From Paludibacteraceae bacterium (GTDB lineage Bacteria > Bacteroidota > Bacteroidia > Bacteroidales > Paludibacteraceae): DNA of 57,345 nt. The translations under genes and the position numbers were made by a program. The notes below the pieces were generated by a model, which was given only the letters and a program-made list of their open reading frames with translations, searched no databases and was not told the DNA's origin. This document shows positions 51,061-57,345 of the stretch, in pieces (positions within the stretch are counted from its first letter, which is position 1; every line of letters starts with the position of its first letter). The stretch covers positions 1 through 57,345 of the forward strand of contig JAEDNI010000003.1 of assembly GCA_016302585.1 (NCBI GenBank), written 5' to 3'.

Positions 51061-52375
51061 GAAAATAAAACAGTTTGTAGGTATCTCGTTTTGGGATAGC
51101 ATTTATAAAGCCCTTACGTTCCGTGATTTCTTTATCGCGGCATTTCCGGCATGCATGAAGCGGCGCGTGCAGAAAGTTCGTAAAGCGCAAGCCCGTAAGA
51201 TAGAGCAATTGCAAAAGCAAGGCAAAGCGCGTGTGTTGTTCTTTTTACAAACACCTTCGGTTTGGAAGTATGATGCGTTGTATCGCCAGTTAGAGAAATC
51301 AGAATGGTTTGAGCCGATAGTAGTAGTCTCTCCATATAATGTACATCTTAATTATGACAAAGGGGAGTGTTTTCGTGTGATGCAGCAGACAGAAGCGTTT
51401 GCTCAGCAACAAGGCTATACATACACTTCAGCCTATGATTGGACAAAGAAGAAATGGAGGGATATCAAGAAACTTTATCAACCGGATATTGTATTCTTTA
51501 CCAAGCCGTATAAAGATACCCTTCGTGCCTACCATATCTATAACTTTCCGGAGGCATTGACTCTGTATCTGCCGTATGGAATTAATTGCATCAATCTCTT
51601 TCACAATACCTATGGTTTGCCATTCCAGGCCCTCTTGTGGAAATTCCTTGTAGAGACAGAGTTTCAAAAACGTTTTGCGGAGCAATACGAAAAGAGTCAC
51701 GGCGATAATGTAGAGATCGTAGGGGCTTTGGCGGAGGAGAAATTGATGCAGAAAGAGTATAAACCGAAGGATGTGTGGAAAAATCAGGGAAAGAAAAAGA
51801 AACGTGTTATCTGGGCTCCGCATCACACGGTCGATTATCTGTTTAACTTCTCCAATTTCCTCAATTATTGCGAGGACATGCTGAGGCTGGCAGAGAAGTA
51901 CAAAGACGAGATACAATTTGCGTTTAAACCTCACCCTGTGCTCAAGTTCAAACTGATCAATCTATGGGGACAGGAGAAAACGGAGGCGTATTATCGCAGA
52001 TGGGAAGAATTGGAGAACGGACAAATTGAGCAGGGCGATTATATTGATTTGTTCAAGACCTCGGATGCGATGATACATGATTGCGCTTCGTTCACGGTGG
52101 AGTATTTGTATGCGCAGAAACCGGTGCTTTTCCAGATACGCGATGAGAAAGTGAAAGATGAGTTCAATACATTCGGGCAGATGTGTCTGGATCAACACTA
52201 TTTGGCTTATTCGATTGAGGAGACAGAGAAGTTCATCCGCGAGGTGGTAATCGCCGGAAAAGACCCGAAGAAAGCAGAACGAGAGCAATTCTACAAGCAA
52301 TACCTCTATCCGAAAGACGGAGTGATGCCTTCGGATAAGATATTTGAGATTTTAAAAACAGCAATCGGGAAGTAA
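51044..52375 (+). CDS. CDP-polyol polyol-phosphotransferase (TagF/TarL-like)
   Basis: This 443-residue protein resembles the CDP-glycerol/CDP-ribitol phosphotransferase family of teichoic-acid and capsule synthesis. Key parts are VIWAPHHTVDYLFNFSNF (about residues 246-263) and QFAFKPHPVLKFKL (about 287-300), each with a catalytic-type His, and SDAMIHDCASFTVEYLYAQ with KPVLFQ (about 342-368). The N-terminal 70 residues are basic and amphipathic, fitting membrane attachment. The upstream gene makes CDP-ribitol, so ribitol phosphate is the likely unit moved. Whether it adds one unit or a chain cannot be told. Start is ATG at 51044. Confidence 0.85.
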   Translation: MSNVSEKIKQFVGISFWDSIYKALTFRDFFIAAFPACMKRRVQKVRKAQARKIEQLQKQGKARVLFFLQTPSVWKYDALYRQLEKSEWFEPIVVVSPYNVHLNYDKGECFRVMQQTEAFAQQQGYTYTSAYDWTKKKWRDIKKLYQPDIVFFTKPYKDTLRAYHIYNFPEALTLYLPYGINCINLFHNTYGLPFQALLWKFLVETEFQKRFAEQYEKSHGDNVEIVGALAEEKLMQKEYKPKDVWKNQGKKKKRVIWAPHHTVDYLFNFSNFLNYCEDMLRLAEKYKDEIQFAFKPHPVLKFKLINLWGQEKTEAYYRRWEELENGQIEQGDYIDLFKTSDAMIHDCASFTVEYLYAQKPVLFQIRDEKVKDEFNTFGQMCLDQHYLAYSIEETEKFIREVVIAGKDPKKAEREQFYKQYLYPKDGVMPSDKIFEILKTAIGK

Positions 52376-52382
52376 GGATTTC

Positions 52383-53423
52383 ATGAATCAGCAGAGACAA
52401 TCGAACATAGAACTATTGCGTTTACTGAGCATGTTTGCTCTGCTATTTTTGCATTTTTATACGCACATTCTTTTGCCATCTGAGTCGTATGCGGAGCAGA
52501 CTGGATTCTGGAAGGATTTTCCTATCGTACTGACGTCATTAACATCCCTTCAGGTCAATATCTTTATTTTAATATCCGGATGGTTTGGGATACACACTAC
52601 GCCTAAGAAGATAATCGGTTTCTACCTCCTATGTGCGTTTTATGGGGTCTTTACTTATCTTTTGTCATTAGGCTTTGGTCATTCCTTTTCATTCCGTGAT
52701 TTAGCCATTTCCTTTATGCCGTTTTCTGCCTTAGGAGGATGGTGGTTCGCTAAAGCCTATTTGTATTTACTGCTCTTGGCTCCGCTATTCAATAAGGCGA
52801 TAGAATATATGTCTAAGCGTGAGTTCCTGTATGTATTACTTGTGCTTGTGTTAATCAACTCTTATTTTGGATTCTTCTTCAAACTGGATATTAACAAAGA
52901 TGGCAACAATTTCATGCAACTGATGTACGTCTATTTTATAGGACGTTATTTGGCTTTGTATCAGAATGTAGATAAACTCAAATTACGGAAATGGACATCA
53001 ATCATCAGTGTTGGCGGTGTCGCACTATATGCGGCAGTATGGCTCTTGAACGATAACTATTTGCATCTTGTAAAACCCTATACATTCTTATTAAGAAATA
53101 ACCTTTGGTCTGTTTTTAATTCGATTGTTATATTTTTGTTCTTTACAACTTTACGATTTGAAAGTAAAACCATCAATTGGCTGGCAAAAGGAGCATTTGC
53201 GGTTTATCTGGTCCATGAGAGTGTTTGGATTGCTCCTATTTGGCGTAAATGTTTGACCGATATATATTACTCATATACGCCATTCCTGATTTGGCTTGTG
53301 GTGGCAGCCATCTTTGTCGTGTATTTTTTCGGAGTCCTCTGTTTAGATCATCTCCGTGTTTTAATAACTAATCCGTTAGAGAAAAAATTAGATGAATGGT
53401 GTGCTAAAATAATTATGCATTAA
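52383..53423 (+). CDS. acyltransferase family 3 membrane protein
   Basis: This 346-residue protein has about ten helices and the family opening RQSNIELLRLLSMFALLFLH (His near residue 21), followed by NIFILISGWFGIH and WWFAKAYLYLLLLAPLFNK. Family members transfer acetyl or other acyl groups to surface sugars. In this locus it most likely O-acetylates the polyol-phosphate glycan or a linked sugar. It follows the transferase gene by 7 bp. Confidence 0.85.
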   Translation: MNQQRQSNIELLRLLSMFALLFLHFYTHILLPSESYAEQTGFWKDFPIVLTSLTSLQVNIFILISGWFGIHTTPKKIIGFYLLCAFYGVFTYLLSLGFGHSFSFRDLAISFMPFSALGGWWFAKAYLYLLLLAPLFNKAIEYMSKREFLYVLLVLVLINSYFGFFFKLDINKDGNNFMQLMYVYFIGRYLALYQNVDKLKLRKWTSIISVGGVALYAAVWLLNDNYLHLVKPYTFLLRNNLWSVFNSIVIFLFFTTLRFESKTINWLAKGAFAVYLVHESVWIAPIWRKCLTDIYYSYTPFLIWLVVAAIFVVYFFGVLCLDHLRVLITNPLEKKLDEWCAKIIMH

Positions 53424-53440
53424 AAAAAACTAATCACAAA

Positions 53441-55846
53441 ATGAATACAATCAATTGGAAATCTATCTGGCAGCAAAGTTGGCCACATTTAGTAGCAATA
53501 GGCATTTTTGTTGTGCTGGTGATGGTGTATTTTGCGCCTCAAGTGTTTGAAGGTAAGCAGTTGCCGCAAGGCGATATGATCAGCTCGTATGGCATGGGAC
53601 ACGACGCTAAAGAATATCATGAGCAAACGGGCGAGTGGAGTCATTGGTCAAATGCTATGTTCGGCGGTATGCCGTATAATGTAACTTCCGGTGTAGAAAC
53701 AAAGAGCTTGTTCCGACTAATAGCTCAGTGGATGAAATGCGGCTTTAATGGACTAACCAGTGGGGTCTTGTGGTTGCTGCTCATAGGCTTCTATATTTTT
53801 ATGTTGGCGGTCGGATGTAGTCCGTGGTTAAGCATCGTGGGAGCTATTGCTTTTGCGTTTGGATCCTATAACCTGATTATTATTGATGCCGGACACGTAA
53901 CAAAAGGGTGGGTATTAGCGACAATGCCTGCTGTCATTGGCGGATGTCTGTTGTGTTATCGGAAGAAATATATCGTAGGATTTATAGTAACGATTTTGGC
54001 AACGGGTCTGAATGTGTATTGGAACCATCAACAAATTTCTTATTACACGCTGCTGATGTTGATCCCATTAGCGATTAGTTATTTTATTTATGCGTTGCGC
54101 GAGAAAGAGCAGAAACATTTCTGGGTGGCATCGTGTATATTGCTAATAGCGGCTGTCATGGCGGTTGCTCCTGCTACGGACCGGTTAGTGCCAATGTGGG
54201 ATTATTCGAAAGAGACGATGCGTGGAGGTGCGGTATTGCACGGAGCTGCTGACAGTGAGGCGGGCAAGTCCGGTCTGAACAGAGATTATGCTTTTATGTG
54301 GAGTTACGGTAAGGCAGAAACGATGACGTTGCTGATCCCGAATTTCTATGGAGGTAGTAGTAATTATCCGTTGTCTGAAGATTCGGAGACTTACAAGACT
54401 ATTAAACAATATGCCGGATCTTCGCAGGCAAAGCAGTTTGTTAAGTCTGTTCCGACCTATTGGGGTGATCAGCCGTTTACTTCCGGTCCTGTCTATGCGG
54501 GAGCAATCATCTGTTTCTTGTTTGTTCTCGGTCTGTTAGTCGTTCCGCATAAAGAGCGTTGGTGGCTACTGGCCATAGTGTTAATAGGTATTGTGCTTTC
54601 ATGGGGACGCAATTTTCCCGCGGTGAACAATTGGCTATTTGACCACCTGCCGTTGTACAACAAGTTCCGTACACCCAGTATGTCGCTTGTTATGACCACA
54701 ACAGCGATGGCAATGATGGCAATGCTGGCTCTAAAAGAAGTAATCGACCGAAAAGTGACGCTCAAACATATTGGTATAGCCGGAGGAATTACTGCGGGCT
54801 TGTGCTTGTTGTTTGTGCTCTTCCCTTCTTTGGCGGGATCGTTCTCTGCCAAAGTAGATGCGCAAATGCCTGATTGGCTTACATCTGCTATTATCGCAGA
54901 CCGTCAACACATGTTAACCGCTGACGCTTGGCGGTCCGTCGTATTCATTTTGTTAGCAACAGTGGGAATTGTTGTTTATCTGAGAGCAGAAAAAATGAGA
55001 AGCATAGTTCTGGTATCCATCCTTGGAGTACTTATCTTAGGGGATCTATGGACGGTGGATAAACACTTCTTGAATGACAGCCATTTTGTTGCCAAGAAGC
55101 AAAAATTGATTACTCCTACAGATGCAGACAAACAGATTATGGCGGATACCGATCCGGACTATCGTGTGCTGAATTTGGCTTCGAACACGTTCAATGAGTC
55201 GCGTACTTCGTATTTCCATAAGTCGGTTGGAGGCTATAGCCCGGCAAAGTTGCGTAGATACCAGGATATTATTGACTATTATTTCTCAGGTCGCCTAAAT
55301 ATGAACGTGCTGAATATGCTCAATACCCGCTATGTCATTACGCAGCAGGGTGTTCAATATAATCCTGAGGCGTTCGGCAATGCCTGGTTTGTGAATTCAG
55401 TAAAATGGGTCAACTCGCCAAATGAAGAGATTGAAGCTATCGGCGATGCTGATTTAAAGGCGGTTGCTTTTATAGATACCTGTTGGCAGAATAAAGTGCA
55501 AGGCGCACTAACAATGACGCAGCCGGCAAAGATTGAACTGACAAGGTATGCCAACCCCGGCAACCTCTTCTATGAGAGCGAGAGTGCTGAGGATGGTTTG
55601 GCGGTCTTCTCGGAGGTGTATTACAAGACGTGGAAAGCCTTCATTGACGGACAAGAAGTACCTGTATTGCGCGCGAACTATATATTACGCGCGCTTGAGG
55701 TTCCTGCCGGAAAACATACCATTGAGTTCCGATGCGAGGACGATTTGCTGAAGCAGACGCAAATCATTTCTCTCATTGCGTCTTGTGTTATTGTGCTGGT
55801 AGTTCTTCTCCTGTTGATATTTAGAAAAAAGATTGAAAAGGAATGA
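53441..55846 (+). CDS. YfhO-like large membrane protein
   Basis: This 801-residue protein has about thirteen hydrophobic segments and a C-terminal soluble domain of about 200 residues (starting near DADKQIMADTDPDYRVLNLA). The N-terminal loop HWSNAMFGGMPYNV and the repeated GGSSNYPLS and RTPSMSLVMTTTAMA regions are typical of Bacteroidetes YfhO proteins. Gram-positive YfhO relates to GT-C glycosylation of lipoteichoic acid. A role in moving sugars onto a surface polymer fits this polyol-phosphate locus but is inferred. It overlaps the next gene by 4 bp. Confidence 0.8.
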   Translation: MNTINWKSIWQQSWPHLVAIGIFVVLVMVYFAPQVFEGKQLPQGDMISSYGMGHDAKEYHEQTGEWSHWSNAMFGGMPYNVTSGVETKSLFRLIAQWMKCGFNGLTSGVLWLLLIGFYIFMLAVGCSPWLSIVGAIAFAFGSYNLIIIDAGHVTKGWVLATMPAVIGGCLLCYRKKYIVGFIVTILATGLNVYWNHQQISYYTLLMLIPLAISYFIYALREKEQKHFWVASCILLIAAVMAVAPATDRLVPMWDYSKETMRGGAVLHGAADSEAGKSGLNRDYAFMWSYGKAETMTLLIPNFYGGSSNYPLSEDSETYKTIKQYAGSSQAKQFVKSVPTYWGDQPFTSGPVYAGAIICFLFVLGLLVVPHKERWWLLAIVLIGIVLSWGRNFPAVNNWLFDHLPLYNKFRTPSMSLVMTTTAMAMMAMLALKEVIDRKVTLKHIGIAGGITAGLCLLFVLFPSLAGSFSAKVDAQMPDWLTSAIIADRQHMLTADAWRSVVFILLATVGIVVYLRAEKMRSIVLVSILGVLILGDLWTVDKHFLNDSHFVAKKQKLITPTDADKQIMADTDPDYRVLNLASNTFNESRTSYFHKSVGGYSPAKLRRYQDIIDYYFSGRLNMNVLNMLNTRYVITQQGVQYNPEAFGNAWFVNSVKWVNSPNEEIEAIGDADLKAVAFIDTCWQNKVQGALTMTQPAKIELTRYANPGNLFYESESAEDGLAVFSEVYYKTWKAFIDGQEVPVLRANYILRALEVPAGKHTIEFRCEDDLLKQTQIISLIASCVIVLVVLLLLIFRKKIEKE

Positions 55847-57060
55847 ACCTGCTAACGATCAATAGTTTCGATTGTTCTGCGCAGGCTTCCGGTGGAGTAA
55901 ACCAGACAACAGTTGCGCTGACCACCTATTTCACAAAGCATTGTGGAATCCATTGCTTTTTGGGTTTCTTCGAGCCTTTGCCTCCGGGTAAAGAACCTTT
56001 GCCTCTTTTTGAAGGACGCATCTGTCTCAACAGGAATCTGGATAGAGAGGCATTTTCTCGTTTCCTTACCGGTAACCATATTGATGTTGTCCAAGTGAAC
56101 TTCCTCAAAAAGCAAAACCTTGTGGTAATGCCGCAATTGTATGAGATAGCGCATCAATGTGGCGCTAAACTGATATATGCCTTCCACATGTGTCCCGGCT
56201 TTCAGGTTGTGACATACGGCTCTTGGGAAAGAATGCTATATGGATGGAAACATAGCGATAGTGCTGTTCCGGAGACCAAGAAATGGCTGATGACGAAGAC
56301 TCAACCCGTATGGAAACCTTTAGCCAGACGCATCTTGCAAACCAAGTATCGCATACCATACGAGTCTTCCGATAGAGTAGTTGTGCTTTCCAAGAATTAT
56401 TTCGCGCCTTACCTCTATTATGCTGGAATCAAGCATAGCGACAAGATGATAGCGATAGGAAACTCATTACGGTTTTCTCAATTTGCTACGGAGGAAGATA
56501 TTCAATCCAAAGAGAAGACGGCGATTGTAGTAGCGCGTTTTGACGAAGATACCAAGCGTATTTCGCTTGCTCTGAAAGCATGGAGAGAGATTGAGAAAGA
56601 ACCCCAATATCAGGACTGGAAACTACAATTGGTAGGAGACGGAAGAGACATGCCATTCTATCGCTATCTGGTGGAGAAATGGAATCTGCAACGCGTGGAG
56701 TTCACCGGGCAACAAAACCCTATGGAATATTACATGCGCGCGTCCATCTTCTTAATGACCAGTTCTGCAGAAGGATGGCCGATGGTCTTAATGGAGGCTG
56801 CTCAAATGGGAACTCCTATTGTAGCGATGGATTCGTTTGGATCGCTGCATGATATGGTAAAAGATGGATTGAACGGACGCATAGTACCGAATAATAACAT
56901 TCAGGCATTTTCTTCTGCTTTGCGCGAAGTGATGAGCCATGAAAAAATGCGCAAAAATATGGCTGTACAGGCTATCCAAACCAGTAAGGCTTTCCGTATG
57001 GAGAATATCGCGTCCCAATGGAAGAATTTGTTTGATGAACTAATGCAGGATAAGCAATGA
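55843..57060 (+). CDS. glycosyltransferase family 4
   Basis: This 405-residue GT-B enzyme has an N-terminal SGGVNQTTVALTTYF segment and a C-terminal donor-binding half: IVVARFDEDTKRISLALKAW (about residues 223-242), LVGDGRDMPFYR, VEFTGQQNPMEYYMRASIFLMTS with SSAEGWPMVLMEAAQMG, the expected Glu motif (about 305-325). It is coupled by ATGA overlaps to both neighbours. Donor and acceptor are unknown. Confidence 0.87.
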   Translation: MNLLTINSFDCSAQASGGVNQTTVALTTYFTKHCGIHCFLGFFEPLPPGKEPLPLFEGRICLNRNLDREAFSRFLTGNHIDVVQVNFLKKQNLVVMPQLYEIAHQCGAKLIYAFHMCPGFQVVTYGSWERMLYGWKHSDSAVPETKKWLMTKTQPVWKPLARRILQTKYRIPYESSDRVVVLSKNYFAPYLYYAGIKHSDKMIAIGNSLRFSQFATEEDIQSKEKTAIVVARFDEDTKRISLALKAWREIEKEPQYQDWKLQLVGDGRDMPFYRYLVEKWNLQRVEFTGQQNPMEYYMRASIFLMTSSAEGWPMVLMEAAQMGTPIVAMDSFGSLHDMVKDGLNGRIVPNNNIQAFSSALREVMSHEKMRKNMAVQAIQTSKAFRMENIASQWKNLFDELMQDKQ

Positions 57061-57345
57061 CCGTTTCTATCATCACCATTACATATAATGCTGCTCAATG
57101 GCTGGAACGGACGATGCAGAGCGTGCTGGCGCAGAGTTGCAAGGACTATGAATATATCATCGTCGATGGCGGCTCAAAAGATGGCACTATCGATATCGTC
57201 AAACGTCTGGAACCGCTGTTTGAGGGACGATTATCATGGAAGTCCGAACCGGACAAAGGACTCTATGACGCGATGAACAAAGGTATCGCGCGGGCGACAG
57301 GTGATTTCCTTTGGTTTATGAATGCCGGCGATGAGATATATGCTC
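57057..57345 (+). CDS. glycosyltransferase family 2 (partial, runs off the window)
   Basis: About 96 residues are visible from ATG at 57057 with no stop before the window end. The start VSIITITYNAAQWLERTM, YIIVDGGSKDGTIDIV and LYDAMNKGIARATGDFLWFM with NAGDE are the classic GT2 donor-binding and DxD-like region (of the family often named colanic-acid or WcaA/WcaE type). It overlaps the preceding gene by 4 bp and continues the glycan locus. Confidence 0.85.
   Translation, partial: MTVSIITITYNAAQWLERTMQSVLAQSCKDYEYIIVDGGSKDGTIDIVKRLEPLFEGRLSWKSEPDKGLYDAMNKGIARATGDFLWFMNAGDEIYA

Overview
The window looks like chromosomal DNA of an uncultured or poorly characterised Bacteroidales bacterium. The evidence is a complete type IX secretion/gliding core in the P. 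gingivalis order (porP-gldK-gldL-gldM-gldN), a Bacteroidetes-type succinate dehydrogenase/fumarate reductase, DUF2795, DUF3098 and DUF4886 proteins, tRNAs without an encoded CCA, and promoters of the Bacteroidetes TTG-N20-TAnnTTTG type. No transposase, integrase, phage gene or CRISPR array was seen.

Layout. 1-4150: sdhC-sdhA-sdhB behind one promoter; SdhA carries an unusual Ala/Lys/Glu-rich N-terminal extension. 4169-9339: a secreted endonuclease/phosphatase-fold protein, an orphan C-terminal fragment, ybeY and an spmA-spmB fusion on the minus strand, a perfectly symmetric divergent promoter, then a methyltransferase and a cob(I)alamin adenosyltransferase. 9369-23041: a long plus-strand run with the T9SS core followed by ftsX, DUF3098, uppP, truB, queA, ung, a shortened polA and a DUF4886 protein. 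23061-25713: tRNA-Asp, tRNA-Arg, a terminator, dtd, grpE and dnaJ. 25726-37575: surface-glycan genes (a lipid-linked sugar transferase, GtrA, two probable outer-membrane proteins, an O-antigen-ligase-like protein, five glycosyltransferases of which one is fused to a Kdo/lipid A kinase-like domain, a Wzi-like barrel, a Kelch lipoprotein). 37586-44104: lptB, exonuclease III, two M6 metalloproteases flanking a free-standing propeptide-like protein, and mlaF/mlaE, all on the minus strand. 44105-49314: a repeat-rich intergenic region, a frameshifted small gene, then thiL, kdsC, ispD, a glycosyltransferase and kdsD. 49315-57345: a repeat-built intergenic region, then a probable polyol-phosphate glycan locus (bifunctional CDP-ribitol synthase, TagF-like polyol-phosphate transferase, acyltransferase, YfhO-like membrane protein, two glycosyltransferases); the last gene runs off the end.

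Common themes are envelope building and protein export: Kdo synthesis (kdsC, kdsD), LPS transport (lptB), lipid transport (mlaEF), glycan assembly, T9SS, and secreted proteins that share a short C-terminal tail. The strongest unexplained signals are (1) degenerate heptanucleotide tandem repeats at gene junctions, where they supply stop and start codons, and also inside coding sequences; (2) the shared C-terminal tail of the secreted proteins, in a T9SS genome; (3) the stand-alone M6 propeptide homologue between two M6 proteases; (4) CDP-ribitol and polyol-phosphate transfer genes in a Gram-negative; (5) an extended promoter consensus, including a self-complementary divergent promoter pair. All calls come from reading the sequence and remembered family features; no database search was run.
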